A stretch of DNA of 30,206 nucleotides from a virus. The DNA is taken from IMG/VR virus record IMGVR_UViG_3300028559_000141, positions 1 through 30,206 of that record. The stretch is one strand, 5' to 3'. This document shows, one piece after another, positions 12,651 through 20,599 of this stretch (position 1 is the stretch's first letter; every line of letters begins with the position of its first letter). The position numbers were made by a program, and so were the translations under genes. The notes below the pieces were generated by a model that had not been told where the DNA came from, did no database searches, and was given only the letters and a program-made list of their open reading frames with translations.

Positions 12651-14177
12651 TTAATTTTTAAATGAAACTCGTTTTCCAACTATGTAGGTGTTTTCCATCA
12701 CCACGTTTGCCTCTTGTAACTTATGCACGCCACCTTCTAAAGCATCAGGAAAGTCCATCATTTTAGAGCTTGGAGAAACATCTAACATTTGGTCTTCTGC
12801 TCGCTCCATGTCTTGCGTATCTTTCAACTTTTCATCAAAGATTAAATCGCCATCACGGTGGATTGGTTCTAGCGTTCCCTCGATGCGAAAATATTTATCA
12901 GGTTTGTTCCTGATGTCTTTTGAAATGGGTAACCTCGCCTTGCGAATGATTGAACGCTTACGAATTTCTGGTTGAATTACTTGCTCATAGAATGGGTCCT
13001 GAAGTGAGTTGTTTTCAATCCAAATTCTTTTCACGTCCACTTTCATCTTCGTCAAGTATTCGTTGGCATCAAAGAGCCAATCCACAAATTTTGAATTGCT
13101 TGTTTGATCTACTCGCAACCAATAGACAAAAAATTGAAAGTGTAGATAGCCAATGATTACAACCGCTTTTGAACTTGCAGAACCGCCGCTTTTGTCCTTG
13201 TTAGAAGTTGAGGGGTCGGCATAAACCACCACTTTCTCACACTTATTAATCGCAGGGACACGACCATATTTCAACTGCTTGAAAACTTTACCTCGCTTCA
13301 TCGGGTTGTTGAAATACTCCCCTTGTGCGGCGTTGTAACTTATTTTGGAAAGCGTTCTATCAATCATTTCCTCCGTGTTCTTGGTTGGCCACGTTGATTT
13401 GCCTTCTTTGTCACGAATGTTGATTACCTCAAAGCAATCGGCTTTTTTGGCAAGTTCCGTAACCGTTGTTTTTTTGGCAATGATGTTTCCACAAACGATT
13501 ATCAACATAGGGTTGGAGATTGATCGAGTTCCAAATAATGCTTTTTCTACCCATTCCACCTTTTTGTCAATTCGCTCAGGGTTGCGAACTTCCTCATCCG
13601 TATCGATATCATCCACAAGAATGACATCGGGGCGCACTTCATCTTTACGCGTTCCACGAGGAGATTGTCCTGCTCCAATGGCTCTGAACGAAACACCTGG
13701 TTTAGTAATAAACTCCGTTGAGGTCCAATTGCCAGGGCTTTCTTGGTCGCCGTAATCGTTTTTGATTCGGAGATTGGATTCTAGTAATGACTTGTAAGGG
13801 AGTAACAATCGCTCGGCATCCGTCAAAGTAGCGGATACCATTATAACATTTTTCTTTTTACCAGTTATGGCCAAAAAAAGTACTTCCATCATTGTCCGTG
13901 CCGATTTGGCAAGCTCACGTGACCAAGCACGCACTTCAAACCACTCAGGGTTATTTAAAATACGTTTAGATGCTTTTAAATGAAAAGGGGCGGGCTCAGC
14001 AGAATAGAACAATGAAAAGTAATACTTGAACCACTCCTCAGGGTTTTGTTCCAAGCGCTTGACCCGTTTTATTTTTTCGGCTTCGCTTTCTCCTGGATCA
14101 ATGGAACTGGAAGCAATGATTCCTTTTTGAAATGCCTGCCAATCCTGTAAATACTGCTTGTTGGTTGTTTTTGCCAT
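12651..14177 (-). CDS. terminase large subunit (Mu gp28-like)
   Basis: This 508-residue protein has an ATPase half with a Walker A-like RELAKSART (~88-95), NVIMVSATLTD and a Walker B PDVILVDDID (~183-192). The RNase H-fold nuclease half has VVVYADPST (first acidic residue), RIWIENNSLQDPF and DFPDALEG (last acidic residue). The enzyme drives headful DNA packaging through the portal and cuts the packaged DNA. It starts two bases after the small-subunit gene's stop. All main catalytic motifs appear intact. Confidence 0.9.
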   Translation of the reverse strand: MAKTTNKQYLQDWQAFQKGIIASSSIDPGESEAEKIKRVKRLEQNPEEWFKYYFSLFYSAEPAPFHLKASKRILNNPEWFEVRAWSRELAKSARTMMEVLFLAITGKKKNVIMVSATLTDAERLLLPYKSLLESNLRIKNDYGDQESPGNWTSTEFITKPGVSFRAIGAGQSPRGTRKDEVRPDVILVDDIDTDEEVRNPERIDKKVEWVEKALFGTRSISNPMLIIVCGNIIAKKTTVTELAKKADCFEVINIRDKEGKSTWPTKNTEEMIDRTLSKISYNAAQGEYFNNPMKRGKVFKQLKYGRVPAINKCEKVVVYADPSTSNKDKSGGSASSKAVVIIGYLHFQFFVYWLRVDQTSNSKFVDWLFDANEYLTKMKVDVKRIWIENNSLQDPFYEQVIQPEIRKRSIIRKARLPISKDIRNKPDKYFRIEGTLEPIHRDGDLIFDEKLKDTQDMERAEDQMLDVSPSSKMMDFPDALEGGVHKLQEANVVMENTYIVGKRVSFKN

Positions 14178-14179
14178 GC

Positions 14180-14617
14180 TTATTTCATTCTGGTTAAAAT
14201 GTAAGCATCAAAATACTTTGTGGCTTCTTTTGCCTTATCGACATCAATTTGGCGTAGGAACTCAATAAATCCTTTCGCAACTTCAATTGTTTGACCAATG
14301 GATGTTTCAATTTCTAATCGCTGGATGGAAGTGGTGAGCATCGCAATGGTTTGAACCTCTTTGATGTTGCCATACTTTTGCTCGCGCTTTTGAATTTCTT
14401 CATTCAATGCTTGCAACTGCTCATATAAAAGGAAAAGATTGTGATCTTTAGTAATCAACATTGATTTGCGCATTTGTTCCCATTTGCCGTCCTTCATCCA
14501 TTTGCCGAGCGTTCTTTCAGATACATTGACACGTTGAGCAATTTCCTTTTGCGACAATTTTTCATTCACAAAAAGCATTCGCGCAAATTCTTTCTCCTGC
14601 GTTTTACTAATTCCCAT
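14180..14617 (-). CDS. terminase small subunit, HTH-containing
   Basis: This 145-residue protein opens with a helix-turn-helix (LSQKEIAQRVNVSERTLGKWMKDGKW, about residues 18-44) of the small-terminase/transposase-like type. A long helical oligomerisation region (LYEQLQALNEEIQKREQKYG) follows. It is first in the leftward head operon, immediately before the large subunit, which is the normal order for TerS-TerL. It would recognise phage DNA to start packaging. Confidence 0.8.
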   Translation of the reverse strand: MGISKTQEKEFARMLFVNEKLSQKEIAQRVNVSERTLGKWMKDGKWEQMRKSMLITKDHNLFLLYEQLQALNEEIQKREQKYGNIKEVQTIAMLTTSIQRLEIETSIGQTIEVAKGFIEFLRQIDVDKAKEATKYFDAYILTRMK

Positions 14618-14757
14618 AACTTCCTTTTAACCACAAAATTGAAGCGATTTAAGCCGTTTTTGAAAAAATGCTGGAAGGCTTGCATAACTTTTTGACTACA
14701 CGTGAAAAGCCCCTCACTTTTGTGTCCTCATAGTGTTATTGTTTAAATTTTTTGTTG
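14618..14757. promoter_or_regulatory. divergent late promoter region
   Basis: This gap separates the leftward head operon from the rightward capsid/tail operon. On the plus strand TTG (14692-14694), 20 bases and CACTTTTG (14715-14722) differ from TTG-N19-TAnnTTTG by one base and one spacing unit. On the minus strand CAATTTTG (14641-14634) is a matching variant upstream of the small terminase gene, but without a clear -33 TTG. The shared CAnnTTTG form in both directions might reflect weak promoters needing a phage activator. No ORF is seen here. Confidence 0.45.
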
Positions 14758-15705
14758 ATGCCGACCTTCATCCTTAATGACGAATCCAAATTGAACTCTT
14801 ACGGGTTCAGAGTAAAAAATGCAGGAATTGATTTGGAGCGATTCAAAGCCAATCCTGTTATGTTGGATTCGCATTATGGTGGAGGAACAAGCTCAGTCAT
14901 TGGCAAATGGACAAACATTCGCATCGAAGGAGCTTTATTACAAGCCGATCCAGAATTTGACCTAGAAGATGAATCTGCTAAAAAAATTGCAGGAAAAGTT
15001 GACCGAGGCTTTTTAAAGGGCGTTTCAATGGGCTTGTCATTTGACAGATCATTCATGGTTGTCCTTCCAGACGGAACGTTTGAATTGGAAAAATCAGAGT
15101 TGATAGAGGCTTCTATCGTTTCCATTCCATCAAATGCCAACGCGATTAAACTTTATGCTGAAACAGGAGAATTGATTGACGAAAAAGAAATCAAACTTTC
15201 TCTTGAAAACTTACCAAGTAATTTCAAAAACCCAAATATGTTAAAGTTAAATCTATCATTGATGACTTTAGTAGCGTTAGGTCTGCAAAATGCAGATGAT
15301 GGCGTGGCTTTAAGTTCAGCAATCGAAAAATTAGTTTCTGAGCACAAGACCTTAGGAACACAGCTTGATGCTGAAAAAGTAGCGCGTCAAGCAGTTGAGG
15401 CAAAGTTACAAGCTATTGCAGACAAAGAAGCAACTGCTTTGGTTGACCTATCCATTCAGGAAGGTAGAATCACTGCCGACAAAAAAGAACATTTCTTGAG
15501 CCTTGCTAAAAGTGATTTGGCAACTGCAAAAGGAATCTTGGAAGCAATTCCGGCAAAAGTTTCATTAACTGGCGCAACTGTAATTCCTGCAACTGGTAAC
15601 TTCGCAAACGTGAAAACAGACGAAGATTTCCAAAAGTTGACGGATGAGCAACAATTGGCTTTCAGAAACGATTGCCCGGAAGCTTACGCAAAGTTATTCG
15701 CTTAA
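14758..15705 (+). CDS. prohead protease / scaffold (Mu gpI-like)
   Basis: This is a 315-residue protein from the ATG at 14758 (two TTG codons precede it in frame). The N-terminal ~150 residues have the HK97-type prohead protease pattern: DLERFKANPVMLDSHYGG (candidate His), GFLKGVSMGLSF (candidate Ser) and ELIEASIVSIPSNANAIKL. The C-terminal part (~190-290) is an alanine-rich coiled coil (LDAEKVARQAVEAKLQAIA), as expected of a scaffold. It is first in the rightward late operon and directly precedes the major capsid gene, the usual order. Confidence 0.8.
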   Translation: MPTFILNDESKLNSYGFRVKNAGIDLERFKANPVMLDSHYGGGTSSVIGKWTNIRIEGALLQADPEFDLEDESAKKIAGKVDRGFLKGVSMGLSFDRSFMVVLPDGTFELEKSELIEASIVSIPSNANAIKLYAETGELIDEKEIKLSLENLPSNFKNPNMLKLNLSLMTLVALGLQNADDGVALSSAIEKLVSEHKTLGTQLDAEKVARQAVEAKLQAIADKEATALVDLSIQEGRITADKKEHFLSLAKSDLATAKGILEAIPAKVSLTGATVIPATGNFANVKTDEDFQKLTDEQQLAFRNDCPEAYAKLFA

Positions 15706-15753
15706 GCCTCCATTTTCAAATTTTCAAATTAATCATTTTTCAATTAAAAAATT

Positions 15754-16680
15754 ATGCCAAGTACATTTCCAGAAGTATGGTTGAAAAGAGTAATTTTCAT
15801 CATCACCTCATTAGTATCCGCACCGTGGTTAGACGGTATTCCTGAATTAGACGTAGCCGTCGTTGAAATGGGTTCAGGCTCAGCGAGTGAGTTAAACGCC
15901 ATTCACATCCCAGTTGAAACATTTGAAGCAGATGTTTTAATCAATAACACCACTTATCCAATCGCTTCTCAGGCGTTTGAAGATGGAGAGGTAATTGTCC
16001 AATTAGATAAGTATCAAACGAAAGTAACAACGCTTTCCGATGACCAAATAATTGGTGCTTCTTACTCTAAAATTGATTCTGTTACAGGCTCACACACACG
16101 AGCGATGTTGAAAAACAAGTACAGAAAAGCAATTCACGCTTTAGCTCCTGCAGCTGACACAACTGACACACCAATTTTGGTTGCAACAGGCGACGAAGTA
16201 ACGGCTGGTGGTCGCAGACTATTTACGTATGCTGACATGGTTGCGGCTAAAAACAAACTAGATCAAATGGAATGCCCTGAGGAAGGTCGTAGATTGGTAC
16301 TATCAACTGATCACTACAACGACTTATTGATTGGAGTCGATAAAAACTCAATGGCTACATTGTTAGCGGACATCAACAAAGGTAAAGTTGCACCAATGAT
16401 TGCGGGCTTTGAAATCTACAGTTATTTAGGAAACCCTTATTTCTCGCAAAACGAGGACGATGAGTGGGAGAAAAATCCATTTGGAGCAGTTGTTTCTGGT
16501 ACGGATAGAAAAGCTTCAGTATTCTTTCTAACTAAAAACGTTGCTAAGAAAACAGGGATGACAAAACAATATTTTGCGAAAGCGGATACTGATCCAGCAA
16601 CACAAACCAACCGCTTAAACTACCGTCACTATTTTATCGCGTTGCCGATGAAACAAAAGTACTGCGGAGCAATCGTCTAA
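15754..16680 (+). CDS. major capsid protein
   Basis: This 308-residue protein starts MPSTFPEVWLKRVIFIITS and has a central HK97-fold-like region: DVLINNTTYPIASQAFEDGEV, KYQTKVTTLSDDQIIGASY and MAGAT-like strands later (GRRLVLSTDHYNDLL). It ends with a strand segment before KQKYCGAIV. Position right after the protease/scaffold and length are typical of phage capsid subunits. It corresponds to Mu gpT by order, although I cannot confirm sequence homology to gpT itself. Confidence 0.82.
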   Translation: MPSTFPEVWLKRVIFIITSLVSAPWLDGIPELDVAVVEMGSGSASELNAIHIPVETFEADVLINNTTYPIASQAFEDGEVIVQLDKYQTKVTTLSDDQIIGASYSKIDSVTGSHTRAMLKNKYRKAIHALAPAADTTDTPILVATGDEVTAGGRRLFTYADMVAAKNKLDQMECPEEGRRLVLSTDHYNDLLIGVDKNSMATLLADINKGKVAPMIAGFEIYSYLGNPYFSQNEDDEWEKNPFGAVVSGTDRKASVFFLTKNVAKKTGMTKQYFAKADTDPATQTNRLNYRHYFIALPMKQKYCGAIV

Positions 16681-16683
16681 GCG

Positions 16684-16989
16684 ATGATAGAAGCATTGAT
16701 AACCATTTTAACAGGTTTTTTTGCGAGCCTTGTTACATGGTTCTTTGCAAGACGTAAATCTCTTGCAGAGGCTAAATCGCAAGAGATTGATAACGCAGTT
16801 AAAAACGCTGATTATTATCAAAAGCTCGTTGATGATTGGGTGGAGCGCTACCAAAAGATAGTTGCCGAACTCGATAGAGCAAGTGAGATAATCAAGGCAA
16901 AAGATTTTCAAATAAATGAGCTGATGGATTCAATCAACCATCTTACAGATGAGCTCAAAAAATACAAACAATTAAAAGGCAAGTCCTGA
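16684..16989 (+). CDS. holin/Rz-like membrane coiled-coil protein
   Basis: This 101-residue protein has one N-terminal membrane helix (about residues 3-22, ALITILTGFFASLVTWFFAR) and then a charged coiled coil to the end (KNADYYQKLVDDWVERYQKIVAEL ...). That architecture suits an i-spanin or a holin-type lysis protein. It immediately precedes the endolysin gene and a lipoprotein gene, forming a three-gene lysis cassette. Which lysis role it plays is inferred only from architecture. Confidence 0.6.
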   Translation: MIEALITILTGFFASLVTWFFARRKSLAEAKSQEIDNAVKNADYYQKLVDDWVERYQKIVAELDRASEIIKAKDFQINELMDSINHLTDELKKYKQLKGKS

Positions 16990-16990
16990 C

Positions 16991-17458
16991 ATGAAAGCTG
17001 ATAAAGTTACACAAGAACGTATAGCCAAATTACACCCCTCAGTGCGTGTAGAGGTTTCAGAAATCATAGACCAATGTAACAAAGCATTAACTGGTCGTGC
17101 ACAGGTTAGAATTGCACAAGGTTTTCGCACCAATGCGGAGCAGGAAGCACTTTTCAACCAACGACCAAAAGTCACCAACGCAAAAGGAGGTCAGTCGATT
17201 CATAACTATGGATTTGCCGTTGACATTGTTTTTATCATTGATGGAAAAACGGCAAGCTGGGATACCAACAAAGATTGGGACGATGATAAACAAGCTGACT
17301 GGATGGAAGTGGTAGCTATTTTCAAATCCAAAGGTTGGAACTGGGGCGGAGATTGGACGAGTTTCAAAGATATGCCACACTTCGAGAAAAGAGGTTTTGG
17401 AGATTGGAAAAAACTCAGCCTAATGAAAAAAGATGCCAATGGCTATGTTATACTTTAA
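16991..17458 (+). CDS. M15-family peptidase endolysin
   Basis: This 155-residue protein resembles L-alanyl-D-glutamate peptidases of the M15C type (phage T5 endolysin-like). Motifs are RIAQGFRTNAEQEALF (~40-55), SIHNYGFAVDI with H71 and D78, and DMPHFE with H130. H71, D78 and H130 are the expected zinc ligands. It would cleave peptidoglycan stem peptides to lyse the host. It lacks a signal peptide, so release would need the neighbouring membrane protein. The start ATG follows the upstream stop by two bases. Confidence 0.85.
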   Translation: MKADKVTQERIAKLHPSVRVEVSEIIDQCNKALTGRAQVRIAQGFRTNAEQEALFNQRPKVTNAKGGQSIHNYGFAVDIVFIIDGKTASWDTNKDWDDDKQADWMEVVAIFKSKGWNWGGDWTSFKDMPHFEKRGFGDWKKLSLMKKDANGYVIL

Positions 17459-17466
17459 TTAAAATC

Positions 17467-17976
17467 ATGAAACCAAGAATTTTATTTTCACTCCTATTAT
17501 TGCTCGCCCTGGTGACGAGTTGTAAGCCCACAAAAGAGGTTGTTTACATCGACCGAAATGTGGAGGTAAAAGTTACGGAAACAATTCACGATACCGTTTT
17601 CATCACAAAGCCTGATTCGTCTCGCTTTACTGCTGATTTGGTCGTTGATAGTAGCGGAAACATCACAATCACCAACACCACTGCAATCAATGGAGACAAA
17701 TTAAACGCTCCAGTTGTAGGCATCAAAAACAACAAATTAACGGTTGACTGCCGTGCTGAAGCAGAGGAACTTTTCTTTCAGTGGAAGGAAAAATACGAAT
17801 CAACACACAAATCTGAAACCGTTCGCGAACCTGTTCCTTATCCTGTTTCTGTGGAAAAAGAACTTACGTGGTTTCAACGTACTTTTATATGGCTAGGAGT
17901 CATTTTCACACTTTTATTAACCATTGCCGCGGTGGCATTAGTTGTCCGTTGGCGCGTTCAAAAAACAATACGATGA
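17467..17976 (+). CDS. lipoprotein with C-terminal membrane helix (o-spanin-like candidate)
   Basis: This is 169 residues from the ATG at 17467, chosen because it gives a proper lipoprotein signal: KPRILFSLLLLLALVTSC with the lipobox ending at Cys19. A longer frame exists upstream but overlaps the endolysin. The mature part is strand-rich, with repeated valine/threonine stretches. A charged helix (EELFFQWKEKYESTHKSE) and a membrane span (FIWLGVIFTLLLTIAAVALVV) follow near the end. A lipid anchor at one end and an inner-membrane helix at the other suit a unimolecular spanin bridging the envelope. Context is a lysis cassette. Confidence 0.65.
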   Translation: MKPRILFSLLLLLALVTSCKPTKEVVYIDRNVEVKVTETIHDTVFITKPDSSRFTADLVVDSSGNITITNTTAINGDKLNAPVVGIKNNKLTVDCRAEAEELFFQWKEKYESTHKSETVREPVPYPVSVEKELTWFQRTFIWLGVIFTLLLTIAAVALVVRWRVQKTIR

Positions 17977-18338
17977 ACAAAGAAATTTTTAAAGCAAATC
18001 CCTCGTTAAACGAGTATTTTGAAACTTCAGATGGAAAGAAATTCTATACTGAAAACGCAGCACAAAACCACGCCAAAGTGAAAGCTTTGAAAGACAGAAC
18101 AGTTAATCATGTTGAAAGACCTGAGGAGCTAGAGGAAAAAGTAGTTGTGGCTCATTCACCGGAAAAGAAATTGTCTAAAATGACAAAAGCCGAGTTGAAA
18201 GCTTTGGCCGCTGAATTAGGCATTGAAGTGACGGACGAAACCAACGCTGAATTGGTAGTGCTTATTGAAACGGCTCAGGCAGAACCTGCACAAAACGAAT
18301 CACAAACTCCCTCTGAAGAGGATAATACTCCAGCATAA
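17973..18338 (+). CDS. small protein with HeH/SAP-like C-terminal motif
   Basis: This is 121 residues from the ATG at 17973 (ATGA overlap with the spanin-like gene). The N-terminus, PSLNEYFETSDGKKFYTENAA, resembles short phage head/tail joining proteins. Residues ~68-100 (LSKMTKAELKALAAELGI, then ELVVLIE) form a HeH/SAP-like helix-extension-helix, as often seen at the end of phage structural proteins. It ends in an acidic, low-complexity tail. It directly precedes the sheath gene (TAATG). Exact role unknown. Confidence 0.6.
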   Translation: MNKEIFKANPSLNEYFETSDGKKFYTENAAQNHAKVKALKDRTVNHVERPEELEEKVVVAHSPEKKLSKMTKAELKALAAELGIEVTDETNAELVVLIETAQAEPAQNESQTPSEEDNTPA

Positions 18339-19570
18339 TGTTACCAGGAATAAACATTGAATTTGAAAACGGAAACTTAGGTACGGTTGTACCAAGTGCC
18401 GATGGTGTCTTAGGTGTAATTGCTCACGCAACCGCTCCTGAAGGAACGCCAACTTTTGATTACAGAACTCCTTACCAACTTAAAAGTTTGGCGGCGGTTG
18501 AAGCCTTGGGAATTATCGACGATGTGGAAAACCACGTGCTTCATAAATTCTTCAAAGAGTTCTTTAACGTTGCTGGAACAGGCGCAGAGATTTGGTTAAC
18601 TTGTATTCCAAAGGCGGCAACACTAGACCCAGTTTATACGGCAAAATTGGAAGATGAGTTCGTAACAACTGGAGCGGTTGAAACGTTGTTAAACACCTCA
18701 AACGGAAGCATCAACGGAATTGTGGCATTACGTAATTCCTCTGCAGCTGTTGTTGTTGAAAATGGTTTATCTGATGAGGTTTTAGAATTAGTTGAAGCTG
18801 CACAAATTTACTGCGTTGATTACATGAACCGCAAAAATGTTCCAATCTTCACGATTGTAGAGGGTTTTGCATTCAATGGAACTCCAAGCGCATTGCCTGA
18901 TTTGAATGATTCAGCTTTTAACCGAGTAGCCGTTTTGATCGGGGACACGGATTCAAGAACTGGAACCTACACTTCAAATGGTGCAGCTGTTGGTTTATTA
19001 GCTGGACGCATTGCAAAGAACTCAGTTCATGTAAACATTGGTAAAGTATTAGACGGTGCAATTACTTCAGGTGACGTTTTCATCAAAGATACTGCGCCTG
19101 AATTGTTTGATGTGGAGGCGTTACACGACAAAGGTTATATCTCTTTCCGCAAGCACAATGGCCGTTCTGGTTATTTCTTCACGGATGATCCAATGGCGAC
19201 TGATGGAACAGAAGACTATGCTCACATCACGAACCGCAGAGTAATTGACAAAGCGTATAGAATCGCTTACGATACTTTGTTGGACACCGTTTTAGCTGAC
19301 ATTCCTGTTACCAATACTGGAACAATCGCGCCATCTTACATCAAAACGTTGGAAGGGCGTGTTTTGGGAGCAATAAAAGCGAATATGACCAACAACGGTG
19401 AGTTGTCAGCTGATGAAGCAAACCCTAATGATTTTGGAGCGATTTGTAAAATCAGTTCTACACAGAACTTGGTAAGCACGTCCAGAATTGTGTTGGAATA
19501 CTTGCGAGTGCGCCCGAAAGGAATTGCTCGATACATTGATGTGCCACTTGGTTTCGTGGCTTTTAACTAA
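18338..19570 (+). CDS. contractile tail sheath protein (Mu gpL-like)
   Basis: This 410-residue protein starts MLPGINIEFENGNLG, the usual surface strand start of sheath proteins, with VPSADGVLGVIAHATAPEG following. The C-terminal domain has ITNRRVIDKAYRIAYDTLLD and a closing RPKGIARYIDVPLGFVAFN typical of sheath subunits that interlock in the tail. It is followed by the tube gene in the normal order and shows that the phage is a myovirus. It overlaps the preceding stop. Confidence 0.85.
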   Translation: MLPGINIEFENGNLGTVVPSADGVLGVIAHATAPEGTPTFDYRTPYQLKSLAAVEALGIIDDVENHVLHKFFKEFFNVAGTGAEIWLTCIPKAATLDPVYTAKLEDEFVTTGAVETLLNTSNGSINGIVALRNSSAAVVVENGLSDEVLELVEAAQIYCVDYMNRKNVPIFTIVEGFAFNGTPSALPDLNDSAFNRVAVLIGDTDSRTGTYTSNGAAVGLLAGRIAKNSVHVNIGKVLDGAITSGDVFIKDTAPELFDVEALHDKGYISFRKHNGRSGYFFTDDPMATDGTEDYAHITNRRVIDKAYRIAYDTLLDTVLADIPVTNTGTIAPSYIKTLEGRVLGAIKANMTNNGELSADEANPNDFGAICKISSTQNLVSTSRIVLEYLRVRPKGIARYIDVPLGFVAFN

Positions 19571-19588
19571 TCTTTAAATACATTTAAA

Positions 19589-19996
19589 ATGTCATTTGAT
19601 ACAAGACAATACGAGTGGGCAGACTTAACGCTCATTTTAGGAGGTAACGACATCACAGGTTTTCGTGGTGTTAAATACTCAGAGAAAATAGAGCGCGAGC
19701 CCATCTACGCAAAAGGTCGCAATCCACACAGCATCCAATCGGGTAACGTGGCTATTGAAGGAGAAGTTACTTTGTTACAATCAGAGCTGTTGGCTTTGGA
19801 AAATGCTGGTAATGGTTCAATCATGGGCTTGAGCTTAGATGCTGAAGTGAACTATGGCAACCCACCTGATGTGTCCAGAACCGACCGAATCGTTGGTTTA
19901 CGCTTTACAGAAGCGGCAAAAGAATTGAAGCAAGGCGACAAATTCATGGAAATCACTTTACCATTCATCGCACTAAGAGTGCAAAATAATATTTAA
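19589..19996 (+). CDS. tail tube protein (Mu gpM-like)
   Basis: This 135-residue, mostly beta-strand protein includes YEWADLTLILGGNDITGFRG and a central EREPIYAKGRNPHSIQSGN loop. VAIEGEVTLLQSELLALENA and a strand-rich end follow. Length, the GRNPHSIQSGN-like loop and position between sheath and chaperone genes identify the tail tube. It forms stacked hexamers inside the sheath. Confidence 0.82.
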   Translation: MSFDTRQYEWADLTLILGGNDITGFRGVKYSEKIEREPIYAKGRNPHSIQSGNVAIEGEVTLLQSELLALENAGNGSIMGLSLDAEVNYGNPPDVSRTDRIVGLRFTEAAKELKQGDKFMEITLPFIALRVQNNI

Positions 19997-19997
19997 G

Positions 19998-20291
19998 ATG
20001 TACGAATTAACACCCGAAAAAATAGCAGAATTAAAGGCTAAGTATGGCAAATTCTACTTTATTAAAGTGGAAGGTAAAGCCGCAGTTTTCAGAGCACCAA
20101 ATCGTAAAGAATTATCTTATGCGAGTTTGGCAGGAGCAAAAGACCCAATGAAATTCAACGAGTCGATTATGAATGCTTGCTTCGTAGAAGGAGATAAGGA
20201 ATTGATTAACGACGATGATTACTTCTTGGGCACGAGCCAGCAAATTGCAAACATCATTGAGGTAAAAGAGTCCTCGATGGAAAAGTACTAA
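19998..20291 (+). CDS. tail assembly chaperone (gpG-type, zero frame)
   Basis: This 97-residue protein (ELTPEKIAELKAKYGKFYF ... KAAVFRAPNRKELSYASLA) belongs by pattern to the small chaperones that coat the tape measure protein. It starts one base after the tube gene. Near the end, the sequence A AAG at 20282-20285 (and A AAA G at 20264-20268) lies within the window where the -1 frame is open. That frame continues to 20458 and would give a longer, GT-type product, as in many phages with frameshifted tail chaperones. Confidence 0.75.
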   Translation: MYELTPEKIAELKAKYGKFYFIKVEGKAAVFRAPNRKELSYASLAGAKDPMKFNESIMNACFVEGDKELINDDDYFLGTSQQIANIIEVKESSMEKY

Positions 20292-20458
20292 AGGCTACTG
20301 AAATCACAGACGAAAAGGTAGATTCGATAAGAATTGCAAATGCTAATCTTCGATACTACATGCATATTTCAGAGCCTGACGAGTTGTCTGATGAAGAATG
20401 GGCAATGCGATTAAATGAGTTGAAATATATTAGAAAAAAAGAGGCTGAGCGAACTTAG
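20261..20458 (+). CDS. -1 frame extension of the tail chaperone (T part of GT)
   Basis: This is a 65-codon open frame with no ATG or GTG near its start. It reads VLDGKVLKATEITDEK ... YYMHISEPDELSDEEWAMRLNEL. The DEEWAMRLNELKYIRKKE end closely resembles the second half of G-GT chaperones. It overlaps the zero-frame gene by about 30 bases, in the -1 phase. Shifting at A AAG (20282-20285) would yield a 153-residue G-T fusion. The stop lies inside the terminator stem. Confidence 0.65.
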   Translation, partial: GKRVLDGKVLKATEITDEKVDSIRIANANLRYYMHISEPDELSDEEWAMRLNELKYIRKKEAERT

Positions 20459-20470
20459 CCTCTTTTATTT
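20440..20470 (+). terminator. bidirectional intrinsic terminator
   Basis: AGAGGCTGAG (20440-20449) pairs with CTTAGCCTCT (20454-20463), using one G-T pair, around a CGAA loop. On the plus strand TTT follows. On the minus strand seven T follow (complement of 20434-20440), so it is the better terminator for the leftward gene ending at 20465. Confidence 0.75.
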
Positions 20471-20566
20471 GAAATAATCATCTGCCTCATCAATTCCTTT
20501 TGTGTACAAAGTGAATACCAATGGACCGAAAATCATTATTCCTACAATAACACCTAAAATCATCAT
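20465..20566 (-). CDS. 33-residue single-span membrane protein, opposite strand
   Basis: It runs from the ATG at 20566 on the minus strand, with MILGVIVGIMIFGPLVFTLY as one hydrophobic helix and an acidic tail (KGIDEADDYFK). It lies in the 141-base gap between the chaperone and tape measure genes and points against all surrounding tail genes. Its stop is adjacent to the terminator, which on its strand is followed by seven T. The clean membrane helix, acidic end and dedicated terminator make it a credible moron. No clear promoter was found, and function is unknown. Confidence 0.5.
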   Translation of the reverse strand: MMILGVIVGIMIFGPLVFTLYTKGIDEADDYFK

Positions 20567-20599
20567 ATCGAATTATTTATGGGTTAAAATTAAACAAAA

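Noticed and set aside
17335-17466. Longer N-terminus for the lipoprotein gene
   Set aside because: It would overlap the endolysin for over 100 bases, while the ATG at 17467 gives a clear lipoprotein signal with Cys19.
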